Position numbers and translations under genes: made by a program. Shown here piece after piece: positions 10,501 to 19,800 of a stretch of 64,000 bases of DNA. The notes beneath the pieces are model-generated. The model was not told the DNA's origin and did not search any database. It saw only the letters and a list, made by a program, of their open reading frames with translations. The stretch spans positions 372,001 through 436,000 of the forward strand of contig JAVJVK010000001.1 in assembly GCA_040221175.1 (NCBI GenBank), in the 5' to 3' direction. Numbering within the stretch: the stretch's first letter is position 1; the number at the start of each line of letters is the position of its first letter. The stretch is from Phycisphaerales bacterium. GTDB taxonomy: Bacteria; Planctomycetota; Phycisphaerae; Phycisphaerales; UBA1924.

Positions 10501-11787
10501 GTCGAGCGCTCGGAAGGACAGTCGCCGAGACTCGACCTGCTGCCCGATCTTCGTCTGGAGGTACTGCAGAGACTCCAGGCAGTGGAGTACCGTGCGGTTG
10601 TCAACGGGCAGTGGATCAGCATCCGAGTCCTGCCAGGTCGTTCCCTTCGGACGCCCTTCAAGGAAGGGGAACCTGTCGGGATCGAACAGTCCGCCGCCGT
10701 ATGCTGGGATTTGCAGCCGATCATGGTGTACACCAGAGTGCACGGCTCTAAATGCCGCAAGCAGACGGCACCACGCGTCCCGGCGCCGCTCAAGAACCTC
10801 CTCGCCGTGCTGTTCGGCGACTTCCCGGAGCTGCTCGCACAAGGTCGAGACGGCGTAGTACTCGTCGAAGACCGGGTCGCCCAGTAGGAGCAAGCCGCGC
10901 TCCTCGGCCGAGAACAAGAAGACGAGCCGCATCATGACGGTGACCGCGGCCTCGTAGATCTCGCCGACCTCGAGTTCTTTCAGGAGTTCGCCGCCGAGGT
11001 CCTGATCGGCCCGGTCAAGTGTGCGGACGAGCATCTCGACGGCGCGGCGCACCTGCAGCCCGAGCTGATCGGTGACTTCGTGCTGGTTCTCTCGGCTTCT
11101 CGTCAGGAGAGATTCGAGGGTCTCATCCTCACCAACCGCAAAGAACCGGTGGCGTCCTAGCAGCGAGCGGAACGCGGCGAAGGTGTTGGGTTCGTCGAGC
11201 CACAGCTGTGCATACCAAGTCGCGTATCCAACGGTCTCATCCCGAGGTGCATCGACCAGGCACCACTGCTCTCCATTGGTGACTAGGCCGAGTCGGACGC
11301 CAGTCGCTCGGCACAGCTCGGCCATACGGGATTGGGGTGAGGCGGCCCACCGCGACCCCGCGACTCCCTTCTCAAGTTTCTGCGATCGCGGATGGATGCA
11401 CACGAGCAGGCGCGAGGTCCTCTCGTCTAGCTCGCCGGACTCATGGATGACCAGCTGTGGCCAGAGCATCTCCGCGTGCTCGTCGACGTGGTGTCGCAGC
11501 GTCTTCGGAACATCCTTCCAATCTGCGAATGAGGAGACGTAGCGATCCTCATGCTCAAGCAGCTCCCGGATGACAATGCCGAGCCACTCGGCGTGCCCGC
11601 CAGTCGGGTCGACCGACCATTCTTCGTACGCATTTCGGAGTCGCTGTTTAGCATCAGTCTCGACCGCGTCGAGACCATGGCCGAGCGCATCGACGAGCAC
11701 GGGAAGACTCAGGAATGGTCCCGAGGTCTCGATCAGATGCAGCCAGTCGGCGTGGACCGATGCGACAGAGGGTCGTCTCCTAGCCAT
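7564..11787 (-). CDS. drmMI: DISARM class 1 adenine-specific DNA methyltransferase DrmMI
   Basis: A 1407-residue N6-adenine methyltransferase of the Eco57I/PglX type, which marks host DNA in class 1 DISARM. It has SAM-binding motif I CDMACGSGAFLVQACRYL (about 609-626), an acidic GVDINPVAAEMAKLS region (about 690-704) and catalytic motif IV GNPPF (about 878-882). The first 300 residues, ending in EERGLLLLGDPVFDEYY, match the family N-terminus, and the last 400 residues should hold the target-recognition region. A Lys-rich tail closes the protein. It overlaps drmD by 8 bp at its start and the CBS-HEPN gene by 4 bp at its end, so all three are probably co-translated. Confidence 0.9.
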   Translation of the reverse strand: MARRRPSVASVHADWLHLIETSGPFLSLPVLVDALGHGLDAVETDAKQRLRNAYEEWSVDPTGGHAEWLGIVIRELLEHEDRYVSSFADWKDVPKTLRHHVDEHAEMLWPQLVIHESGELDERTSRLLVCIHPRSQKLEKGVAGSRWAASPQSRMAELCRATGVRLGLVTNGEQWCLVDAPRDETVGYATWYAQLWLDEPNTFAAFRSLLGRHRFFAVGEDETLESLLTRSRENQHEVTDQLGLQVRRAVEMLVRTLDRADQDLGGELLKELEVGEIYEAAVTVMMRLVFLFSAEERGLLLLGDPVFDEYYAVSTLCEQLREVAEQHGEEVLERRRDAWCRLLAAFRAVHSGVHHDRLQIPAYGGGLFDPDRFPFLEGRPKGTTWQDSDADPLPVDNRTVLHCLESLQYLQTKIGQQVESRRLSFRALDIEQIGHVYEGLLDHTAVRANGPTLGLYGKDGDEPEVELEELESLASQSRAKLVERLAKLKIKSSKKSVEKLLDSELDAVRVDQIRRACGSDELWGRVEPFASLVRDDDFGQPIIIHEGQLFATQGQDRSDTGTQYTPRSLTEPVVEHSLEPLVYIGPAEGKPREEWQLLTPKEILDLKVCDMACGSGAFLVQACRYLGDRLVESWAIAETKVAGPNPGKLTFSTIHYDGSKGSGERDLVPKDEDERLLTARRLIAQRCIYGVDINPVAAEMAKLSIWLLTLSKDKPFSFLDHAIRSGDALLGLHDIRQLQRFSLDPESAVQTTFSNMSITELIEQASGTRLQIEQLDSDTIGHVQAQARLLGEADARTERLRFAADMLISGYIQPASNAGEREDQLRHATVKAGQLTLSGSSEDMHEYAQRALLGKRPFHWCLEFPEILSRGGFDAVIGNPPFKGGQKLTGIFGTAYREYLVDHLANGQRGSADLVAYFFLRMASLLRTGGHFGLIATNTIAQGDTREVGLDQLGAELHPDRIQLMRGVSSRPWPGGASLEVAHVYGRSIRATEEIWRGPYFIDDKPAEGVTSFLTPPGRVVGKPYRLKANEGKSFQGSIVLGMGFVMTPEEAQQLIEKDPKNAEVLMPYLNGQDLNSRPDQSPSRWVINFRDWPLKREVLMLPGGGKASWVLADDKQRKAWLRTGIVPQDYTDPVAADFPECLRVVEETVKPERENNNRDVYRERWWQYAEKRPDLYATIADMARVLMCSQTGRRWSPAWVPLGIVYSHTSVLFADSTWEFFGAMQAVTHEEWRLEYGPSLRMDARYTPSDCFETFPFPKLTPDVAVRGEALYLGRQAYMTTQNIGLTSLANLLHNKSVEEVASLREAYAALDVAVVAAYGWGDLIDKLRHGFYPTEQGERFTIHPDARAEILARLLALNHQRYKEEVEAGLHDKKSNSKAKKKSAKRTSKKDKVAGESGLFKGSAT

Positions 11788-14700
11788 GACGCCAGCCCTC
11801 CGGAATGAGGATGGTCACGGCGAGTGGGAAGAGGCGAGGTTGGGGTGAGCTGTAGCGGCTCCGGATTGCCGACTGTTCCTTCTCGAGCTCGTCGGGCAGT
11901 GCGGCCAAACGGCGCTGGAGAGCATCTCGGTTGCGATTTAGTTGATCTTGCTCGTCGGGAGCAAGGCCCTCCAGGAACATCTGACCCTGTTCGATATCCT
12001 CGAAGCCCGAGCGGATGGCCTGCTCCAGCTCGTTGATGACCGTCTCGATGTCCGAGAGGTCCCTATCGAGCCTCTGCTCGAGCTCCCGCTCGATCGACCC
12101 AACGCGATCGCGCATGCGTGCTTCGAGTGCAGAGACGGCCCTGTCTTCATACTCACGAACCAGCCGCAGAAGCGAGTCCGCCGGCAATCCCTCGGGCATT
12201 GCAGAGCTCGCAGCCCTGAGCAGATCTTCCATCGCGGATTGCGAGAAGCGCTCCCAGCGACCGTCCTTCGTCGTACCGCCGGCGGTCAGCAGTTCCTCAT
12301 GCAGACGCTGATGGCTTGCTCCAACAACGATCAACCGACCATGCACGACGATCGCGGGTGATGTGAGAACCGAAGCCGGGACCGGCCGTGCGGTGATGCG
12401 ATGCAGCTTCTTGCGGTCCTCTGGTTGCCAGATCTCGGCCCTGAGGAGTCGGAGGCTCATCTGAACGAGACGATGATTGAGATGTGCAAGCACGACATCG
12501 GTGCGGCCATTCGCGACATCGTGGTCGAAAGTGATGGGGCGCACTCGATGGGAGACCGAATCTTCAAGACCGTCCGCGCATCGCTGCCAGCTCCCCCTTA
12601 GCGTGGGCATCTTGAAAGCGGCTCCGTCGGAGCCGGGAAGAGGCGCAGGCACGAGCTGTGGAAGGTCAGCGAGAGCAAGTGCCGTTGACACCGCGTTCTG
12701 GACATGCAGAGGATCGAGACGAAGCGTCTCCCTGGTCTCGGCCAGTCGCTCTCGAAGCCGCTGCACACGCTCTGCGACGTTTCGTTCGAACTTGAGCTGT
12801 CGGCGGACTGCGTTGGCCTCGTTCTCCGCTGCTGCCGTATCGAGGCTGCGACGCTGGCCGAGCATGGCCTCCTCGACCTGATCAGCGATGACGGGGCCGA
12901 CCTTGCCAAGGTCCTGGCGAATCGTCTCGACCTTCTCGGCAGCGCGCATCAAGAACTCGAGGTCTCCCTCCAGCTCACTCGAAGGACGGCCAGCGTTCTT
13001 GGCCACTCGCTCCTTGTATCCGGAGCCAACGAAGTGGTGAATGAGAGGTGTGCGCTTCTGGCCACGACGATCGATGCGGCCATTGCGCTGTTCGAGACGG
13101 TTCGGATTCCACGGGATCTCGATGTGAACGAGCTTGTTGCAGTGGCGTTGGAGATCGATGCCCTCGCTGGCACACTCGGTGGCGATGAGGATTCGGACCG
13201 GCGTTTCCTTGGGATCATGTTGGAAGTGAGCCTTGATCCGCTCTCGCTCGTCCTCCTTCATTCCGCCGTAGATCGTCTCCAGGCGTCCCTCTTCGGCGAG
13301 ACCGGCAGTCGCCAGGCGCTCGACGAGCCAGTTCTGCGTATCGCGGTACTCGGTGAAGATAAGGACGCGCTCTTCGTTCCACTCGCCGTTTGGGCGTAGC
13401 TGTCCCGTCAGCCACTCGATCAGCAAGTCGCACTTGGAGTCTGGGCGAACGCTTGCCCGCTTTGCCCAGTCCCGCAGTCCGTCGAGCAGCTTCTTGTCCT
13501 CGGAAGATGCGTCGAGGAGGGAAGCCGCCGACGTGAGTGCATCGTCGGTCGCCTCCTCGAACTCGAGCTCGGTCGAGAAGTCGTCATTGGTGCGAGCAAC
13601 TCGTAACTGCAATGCTCGCTCCGACGCAGCGGCCGCACGCTGGCGCTTGGCGATGGTTGCCCTGTGCTTCTCCAAGGTCTTCAGGAACGCCAGAGGGCTC
13701 GAGAACAGCCGCTTCTTCAGCGTCTTGAGCACGAACTCCGCAGCGAATCGGTCCTTCGGAGTTGTGCATGACTTGGTCAGACGAGACGCGTACTCCGAAA
13801 GTTGGCTGTGAGCATCGCGCTCTGCCTTGGAGTAGTCGACTTCTAGAGGAACGAGCTCCCGGCGTGGAAATCGGTCCGACCCATCGGGGTTTTTGATGTC
13901 GTCCTTGAGCCGCCGCACCATCACCCGCCGCAGCTGTGCTTCGTCGGGAGGCGTGCCTCGCGCGAATCGCTGGTCGTCGAGCAACTCCAGTAGCGCCGTG
14001 AAGCTCTCCTGATAGCCATTGTGGGGCGTGGCAGAGAGGAACAGCCGATGCTCGAAGTGCGGCGCGAGTTCTCGAACTGCAGTCGTGCGCTGTGAGTCCG
14101 TTGCGTACTTGCCGCGCCCTGACGGTGCACAGTTCTGAGCCTCATCTAGCACCATGAGGTCGAACCGGCGCGGGTAGGGAGATTCACCGCGTGGCGGGAG
14201 AGCCTCTCGAAAGAGCTGCAGGGGGCGATCACGCTTCAGGTAGTCGATTGACGTGATGAGCCGAGGGAAGTGCGTCCATGGGTTCGCGTGAATGCCCCGC
14301 GTGCGACGGAGTTGCCGCATGAGCTCGGAGTCGACGATGCGGAAGTCGAGTCCGAACTTCTCGTGCATCTCGTCCTGCCACTTGAGCTGAAGACCGGCTG
14401 GGCAGACGATCAGAACCCGGTTTGCTCGGTGACGAAGCATCATCTCGAGGATGATGAGACCGGCTTCGATGGTCTTTCCGAGGCCGACGTCGTCCGCAAT
14501 CAACAGATTGGCCCGCGGCATGTCGATCGATCGAACAACCGGGTCGAGCTGATAGTCGTCGATCTCGATTCCGCTGCGGAACGGTGATTGCACATTGCGG
14601 TGGTCGGCTGTCGATACGGCTGCCCATCTGACTGCGTCGAGCAACGCATCCAGTGCCTCAGGCTCATCGAGGCCAGTGGGTGCGGGCAGAGTTGAGCGTT

Positions 14701-14917
14701 CTAGGACGCGCGCGCCGGGTTCGAGCTCCCAGACCACCTGAAGCTCCTCGCCGAGGCCATCGTCCTCGACAGAGTTCAACGTGACCAGGTGTTGCCCGAC
14801 GCGATCCGGTCCGTCACCCAACGCGTCGCCCGCCACATCAGTAACAACGAAGCGACGCTCGCGTACGGAAACCAGTTGGCCCTCTTCGGGGAGCAGTGTG
14901 GCTGAGTTCGATGCCAA
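11780..14917 (-). CDS. drmD: DISARM SNF2-like helicase DrmD
   Basis: A 1045-residue Swi2/Snf2-family ATPase, the marker gene of class 1 DISARM. Motifs are LLIADDVGLGKTIEAGLI (Walker A, about 138-155), VLDEAQNCA (Walker B/DEAQ, about 256-264), FLSATPHNGY (motif III), RVLIFTEYRDTQNWL (motif IV) and NRLEQRNGRIDRRGQ (motif VI). The C-terminal 350 residues are helical and include a probable coiled coil (REYEDRAVSALEARMRDRVG onward). The start follows an AGGAG 11-12 bp upstream. It is the first DISARM gene in the row, 59 bp after an excisionase-like HTH gene in the same direction, and it overlaps drmMI by 8 bp. Confidence 0.9.
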   Translation of the reverse strand: MASNSATLLPEEGQLVSVRERRFVVTDVAGDALGDGPDRVGQHLVTLNSVEDDGLGEELQVVWELEPGARVLERSTLPAPTGLDEPEALDALLDAVRWAAVSTADHRNVQSPFRSGIEIDDYQLDPVVRSIDMPRANLLIADDVGLGKTIEAGLIILEMMLRHRANRVLIVCPAGLQLKWQDEMHEKFGLDFRIVDSELMRQLRRTRGIHANPWTHFPRLITSIDYLKRDRPLQLFREALPPRGESPYPRRFDLMVLDEAQNCAPSGRGKYATDSQRTTAVRELAPHFEHRLFLSATPHNGYQESFTALLELLDDQRFARGTPPDEAQLRRVMVRRLKDDIKNPDGSDRFPRRELVPLEVDYSKAERDAHSQLSEYASRLTKSCTTPKDRFAAEFVLKTLKKRLFSSPLAFLKTLEKHRATIAKRQRAAAASERALQLRVARTNDDFSTELEFEEATDDALTSAASLLDASSEDKKLLDGLRDWAKRASVRPDSKCDLLIEWLTGQLRPNGEWNEERVLIFTEYRDTQNWLVERLATAGLAEEGRLETIYGGMKEDERERIKAHFQHDPKETPVRILIATECASEGIDLQRHCNKLVHIEIPWNPNRLEQRNGRIDRRGQKRTPLIHHFVGSGYKERVAKNAGRPSSELEGDLEFLMRAAEKVETIRQDLGKVGPVIADQVEEAMLGQRRSLDTAAAENEANAVRRQLKFERNVAERVQRLRERLAETRETLRLDPLHVQNAVSTALALADLPQLVPAPLPGSDGAAFKMPTLRGSWQRCADGLEDSVSHRVRPITFDHDVANGRTDVVLAHLNHRLVQMSLRLLRAEIWQPEDRKKLHRITARPVPASVLTSPAIVVHGRLIVVGASHQRLHEELLTAGGTTKDGRWERFSQSAMEDLLRAASSAMPEGLPADSLLRLVREYEDRAVSALEARMRDRVGSIERELEQRLDRDLSDIETVINELEQAIRSGFEDIEQGQMFLEGLAPDEQDQLNRNRDALQRRLAALPDELEKEQSAIRSRYSSPQPRLFPLAVTILIPEGWRHG

Positions 14918-14976
14918 ATAGCAGCTCCTGTCGAGGGGAATGCACAGGCTACGTCGTGTGATTGTGCGTAAACGGG

Positions 14977-15210
14977 CTAGTGTGATGATGGACGCTGGGT
15001 ATCAAGCTCTTTGTATGTTGTGAGCCAGTTATCGATGGCCGCCTTGCTGAACCGCCAGTGCTTCCCTACCTTCTGGCCGGGGATCTTGCCCTCTTGGGCG
15101 AGCTTGTAGAGGGTCGACTTAGCGAGTTGGAGGTACGCCGCGAGCTGCTCGACGGTCATCACGTCGGGTGGCGGGTCGGCAGCGGGCTCGGGAACGCTTG
15201 GGGTGGGCAT
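14977..15210 (-). CDS. Excisionase-like helix-turn-helix protein (HTH_17)
   Basis: A 77-residue MerR/excisionase-fold DNA-binding protein. The core runs MTVEQLAAYLQLAKSTLYKL (about 18-37), then GKIPGQKVGKHWRFSKAAID, the hallmark of the HTH_17 family (helix-turn-helix plus wing with the WRF motif). The N-terminal 17 residues are Pro-rich, so translation may begin at Met1 or Met18. Proteins of this kind act as excisionases or small transcription regulators on mobile elements. It lies 59 bp upstream of drmD in the same orientation and could control DISARM expression or element excision; the sequence does not decide between these. Confidence 0.75.
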   Translation of the reverse strand: MPTPSVPEPAADPPPDVMTVEQLAAYLQLAKSTLYKLAQEGKIPGQKVGKHWRFSKAAIDNWLTTYKELDTQRPSSH

Positions 15211-15303
15211 CCCCGGATTGTACCAGTTGGTGTCAGTTCGTGAGGCGGTGAGGAGGTGGTCGAGGCCCGGTGGTGCGGCTGGACCTCGATGTGAACCGCT
15301 CGG

Positions 15304-15558
15304 TCAGGAGCCGTTCGGCTTGCCGTTCTTGCCTTCCTGGTGGATCCAGGTGTGGGCCATGTCGGCAACCTTGGCGACGACCGGCAGGTCGTCGCGTCCG
15401 AAGCTGTCGGATGATTTCCACTCGTCCTCGTCCTTGTAGAGACGGGAAAGGGTGACGTTGTGGCGGACGCCGTTCTGAGTCTCGTTGGCCCAGATGGCGG
15501 CCTTGATCGCTCCGAGCCGGATCTCGTGGACCGGCTTGGTCTTTCCGTTCGTGCTCAT
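15304..15558 (-). CDS. Small plasmid-type protein, paralogue of 38756-39001
   Basis: An 84-residue protein of unknown function. The start at 15558 is preceded by a strong AAGGAGGTG; the family fold begins with VHEIRLGAIKAAIWAN. It is clearly related to the 81-residue protein at 38756-39001, which has EYRLGNIKAAVW. Both have the pattern (E)xRLGxIKAAxW, then (L)xRLY, then a DLP-A-A motif. The size, the beta-rich beginning and the link to plasmid-like genes suggest a small nucleic-acid-binding accessory protein, but that is a guess. It lies 28 bp downstream of the DUF932 gene in the same direction. Confidence 0.65.
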   Translation of the reverse strand: MSTNGKTKPVHEIRLGAIKAAIWANETQNGVRHNVTLSRLYKDEDEWKSSDSFGRDDLPVVAKVADMAHTWIHQEGKNGKPNGS

Positions 15559-15586
15559 GGGCACCTCCTTCGTTTGTTGGAATCAG

Positions 15587-16609
15587 TCAGCACGCGAGGG
15601 CGAGCAACGAGCTCGCCTTCTCGTCCACGTCAGTCCGGTCGCCGACGTTCTTCATTCGTCCGGCGAGTCGCGTGAGCGCATCGACCACCGCGAAGATGGT
15701 CAGCCGTCCCTCCGCCTTGGCGATGCCGAGGGCGTCCTTGGCCAGCTTGCGAGTCACGCCGTGCTTGGCGAGCACCTTGAGGGCATCCTCGTGGTCCTCG
15801 CCGAGTCGCTTGCGCATCGCCTTGCGAATCACCTCCACGAATCCGTCGCGGCGGGCGTCCCGCTTCTCGACGAGTGCGTGCAGACGGCGCCGCATCTCGG
15901 GCAGCGCGTCCTCGACGCCCGCCGTGTGCTTGCGGCTGTACTCGACGACCTCCGTGGCGTCCCAGACGATGTGATTCTGGCACACGGCCTGGAACCAGAA
16001 TGTCTTGATACCGACGGAGCGCTTCCCGACCTCGGAGTTCCAGAGAAAGAAGCCGGGCGCGAACGCCTCGCCGTCGATATCCACCCAGCCGGTAGGGTCG
16101 ATCAGGAAGATGAACATGTCCTGCTCGCCCCGGTAGAGGCCGGTCGCCCCGCCGATGCCCTTCTGCGGCGGCTCGAAGTCCGTCGCGAACTCGCGGACCA
16201 TCGATAGCAAGTCGATGTCGTGGAGCCGGGTGTAGCTGGCGGGGTGGACAGCCCGCACCGTGCGGTCGCGCGAGAGCACCTGGAGAGGTTTGCCGCCCCT
16301 CGGGAGTGTCTCGGCGAGCGCGTGTGAAGCGGTCCTAGGTGACAGCCGGTTGATCGTGTCCTTGGACACGCCAGCCAGCCGGCACACCTGGCCAAAGCTC
16401 CAGGCTGTCAACTCGTGCTGGACCCCTCCGACTCCGAGGCGCAGCCGCGTGTCGTGGCCGTCGGGAACGAGGCCGTCGGGCGGAACCCACTGCACCTGGG
16501 ACTCGGACTTGGACTCCTGGCAGGCGTCGTACAGCGCCTGCATGCTCTCGAATGTCTCGTCGGGACTGCGCGCGAACAGCTCGCTGCTCGCATCGGTCAG
16601 CGTCGTCAT
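15587..16609 (-). CDS. DUF932 (phage/plasmid-like) protein
   Basis: A 340-residue member of DUF932, a family common on plasmids and phages and of unknown biochemical function. Recognisable segments are AVHPASYTRLHDIDLL (about 123-138), LYRGEQDMFIFLIDP (about 157-171), FFLWNSEVGKRSVGI (about 186-200) and FWFQAVCQNHIVWDA (about 203-217), in the expected order. An ATG with a GGAGTC element upstream sets the start. It is encoded just upstream of the small paralogous protein in the same direction. It is evidence that this segment derives from a plasmid or integrative element rather than the chromosome. Confidence 0.8.
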   Translation of the reverse strand: MTTLTDASSELFARSPDETFESMQALYDACQESKSESQVQWVPPDGLVPDGHDTRLRLGVGGVQHELTAWSFGQVCRLAGVSKDTINRLSPRTASHALAETLPRGGKPLQVLSRDRTVRAVHPASYTRLHDIDLLSMVREFATDFEPPQKGIGGATGLYRGEQDMFIFLIDPTGWVDIDGEAFAPGFFLWNSEVGKRSVGIKTFWFQAVCQNHIVWDATEVVEYSRKHTAGVEDALPEMRRRLHALVEKRDARRDGFVEVIRKAMRKRLGEDHEDALKVLAKHGVTRKLAKDALGIAKAEGRLTIFAVVDALTRLAGRMKNVGDRTDVDEKASSLLALAC

Positions 16610-16842
16610 GGTCGACTCCTTGTTGTCGTGTTGAACCTCTTGTTGAACCTTCCCGCACCACCGGGTCTCGTCGTGCGGCGCGCAGAGATAGGCCGCCCGG
16701 CTTGAGCCGGTGCTCGCTTCTGCCCTGCGTCAGTTGGTTCAATGAGCAGGCCGCGTGGCCCTCGGTCCATTACCGACAGAGATCGTCGAGAATGTCAAGC
16801 ACTACCACAACGTCTCTCGGACGATTCCGCGAATGTGAGTGC

Positions 16843-19800
16843 TTACTCCCCATCATCGGCGTCATCATGCGGTTCTTCAACGGTGACCATCTCGAACCAA
16901 TCGGCTCCGGAGCCCGCGGAGAGATCGAAGCGGGTGACCTGCCGGACAGCGTTCGAGTTCACAGGGTTGGCCAGGATTGCGACCTCAAAGCGATCGGTGT
17001 TCTCGGGGTCTCGGAAGACGCGGTAGAGGAAGTAGCGCGTTGATTCCGTCTCGGCATTTGTGAATTCATTCTCTGTGAGCTCGACTTCTCCACTGCGGCT
17101 GCTGCGGCCCTTGACCTCGATAAACCTGGCGATGTCAGAGCTGCTGACCTCCCTGTGCTCACGAGCCCGCTCGTAGGCCGAAGCGGAAGTGAGGCCGATG
17201 ATGTCGCATCCGAATCCATCAGCGCCGTGAAGGTGGCTGACTCGAACGGGGAACCTACCCTCGAGCTTCTCGTATTCCTCTACTACCCTGAACGTCACAT
17301 CCTCAGTGGCGAGTGGTCCGCGACGTCTCGTCCGCGTGCCACCGGCGCCCGTGGTGATCACAAGTCGCCGACGAGCGCCCGGCTTGCGTTTGGGCGCATC
17401 GACTGGCTTGAATTCAACATCATCGTCAGGTCCGTCACCGCTGTCGTCACCATTGGTGTCGGTCTCATCCGACGGCTCGTCTTCAGCGTCGTCATTGCAC
17501 GGATCATCGTCGTCGCGTGGCGATGGGTCGCGGGGCTCGGGCATCGGTTGAGGTGGTGCGACATCATCCTCGATCTCGGTCTCAAACCGCTCTCGGGCCT
17601 GGAGTAGTTTCGCATCGGCGTCTTCGTCGACGAGGCCGCGGACGACGTCCTCCATCTCGGCGGCTGTTCTACATCGGAGAACATTCGCCACCTCGGCCGC
17701 GACATCGGTCCCCAACAGCTCCGCCACGAGATTCGCGACGCTCTGCCAGAAGCGGACGAGGGACGCCGCTTCGCGGTCGTAGTCGTCCACGATGTAAAGG
17801 GTTCGGTCCAAGAGCAGTCTGTCGCCCTGGCCGGTGAGCTCGATCATCTGAGTCTCACCGTTCGGGAGTGTGGCCTCGGCACGGATGCACGTGCACAGAC
17901 GTAGTTCAGCCTGATGCAGGAGATTGCGTTCGCGGTTGTCCTCGTCGATCTTCTTCCCGAGTCGTATGGCATAGATGAACGGCAGCGCTCGCCGGAATGC
18001 GAGATTGGCGTCTTCGCTGGATGGAGCATACTCCGTGCCCTCGTGTTCCAGTTCGATCTGGATGTCGCGCGCGGCGAGAGGCTCGATGCCAAAGAGGTCG
18101 CGTACGAGCTTCGTGGACTTCCGCCTCGGCAGCTCAGCGATTTTGATGTGCTGCTCGATGACGCCGGGGACAGTGACATTTGCGTTGTAGCGGACATCCG
18201 AGACCGGCAGGTACTCGACAGCACCTTGGAACCGCGACCACACACGGCCGGTCTGCTGGAAACGCCGCTTCGCGAGACTGTCGTCCGTGCCAACGTTCGC
18301 CTCCACGAGCGTCCTGTAGATACCGGGTGCGTGCTTACCCTCTGGGTCATCGTGCGGGAGTCGTTCGAGGAGTTCGTAGAGCGAGTCTGTGTCGATGGCT
18401 TCGAGCGAAGAGATCGCTCCGAGGCGCGTCAGCAGACCGTTGACCGCCCTCCGCCCGCCACTGCGCTGGATGGCTGGGTCTTCCACGTGGATCGCGTGAC
18501 GGAAGTAGAGGCCTCGCAGTAGGCGGCTGCCCGCTCCGCTGAGGATGATCTGGCCGGGTGTGCAGCGGTTACCCTCCTCGGTCGGCACCCACGGGGTTGA
18601 ACGCAGGGCGAGCATCACGGGATTCGGGACGCGAACTGATTGATCGGCCCACAGCTTCTGCTCCCGAGCTTTGCGTGCGACGAAACAACCGTGCTCGTCG
18701 GTGTCGCTTGCCAGATAGGACTGGCCCTCCGAGAGCAGGAAAGCCACGAGCGCGGTCGGGTCCGCCTCCTCCAGTATCTCCTCGAAGTGTTCTGGAAGTG
18801 TGGAGTCATCGATACCAATGTCCTTGCACAACCTGAGCGCCGCAGCCGCGTCCTCGCATTCCTCCTCCCTGACAATCGTGGGATACTCGAGTTCCTCCAG
18901 CGCCCTTCGGGCAAGTTTGGAGCTCTGTTTGTAGTTCAGAGGAACGCTCTTGGGCTTGTCATTCACACCGAGCAACACGAGGAATCGAGCGGTGCGACTC
19001 GCATCCTCCTCGCTAAGTCCAAGCTGCTCGGGTGAGGCGACAAACTGCACCCCGTCGATGCGGGAGTAGATTCGATGGAGAAGGTCGCCGCCTGGGTAGT
19101 CAGGCCCGAGGTAGCACTCCTCGGGGCTGCAAACGTCACCGCCCGCTGTCAGCACCGGAACGGTGACTCCTGTTAGCTGGCCTGGCTCACCTCGCGTGGT
19201 CTTGAAGAGCCACTGCAGGAGCTCGGCTGTTCGCTGACTCTTGGTGGGTTGCTCGGCTCGTCGGGCGCGCGAAGCCAAGGCGCGAACGACTGTGTCGAGG
19301 CGGTATTCGTCGACCCGCGCGCCACGAGCCTCCAGCCGTCCGGCCAACGCCCGGACGCTCGACCCCGTGGCGCTTGATTGAAGTCCACGCTGGAACTCGG
19401 TGTGGACGAACTGGATATCACGCGCCCAATCCGGCACCGGGAAGGTCTCGGCACCTGGCGATAGGAAGCACTGCTGCTCAGGTTCCAGGAACGAATCGGA
19501 CGACGTCAGGATGAACGATCCGAGTGGAAACTTGCCTAGGCGTTCGGTCGCCAGCAACTTGCCAACGAGTTGGCCCGCAGCTTCGGGGGCCATCTCTTCG
19601 AGCTGGGTCCTGAGGCGGCGAACGAGCGCATCCTGTTCGAACCAGCCAATGTTGAACAGACCAAGAACGCCGGTGAGTCGTTCGTCGCTCCTGACATCGA
19701 GCACGGACGAGAAGTGCTCGGGATTCAAGAGCGGATGCCACGAATCGTGTGGAGTGCGGTGAGCACCTTCAGCCGGCCCGAGGCTCCCGTCAATCCGCGG

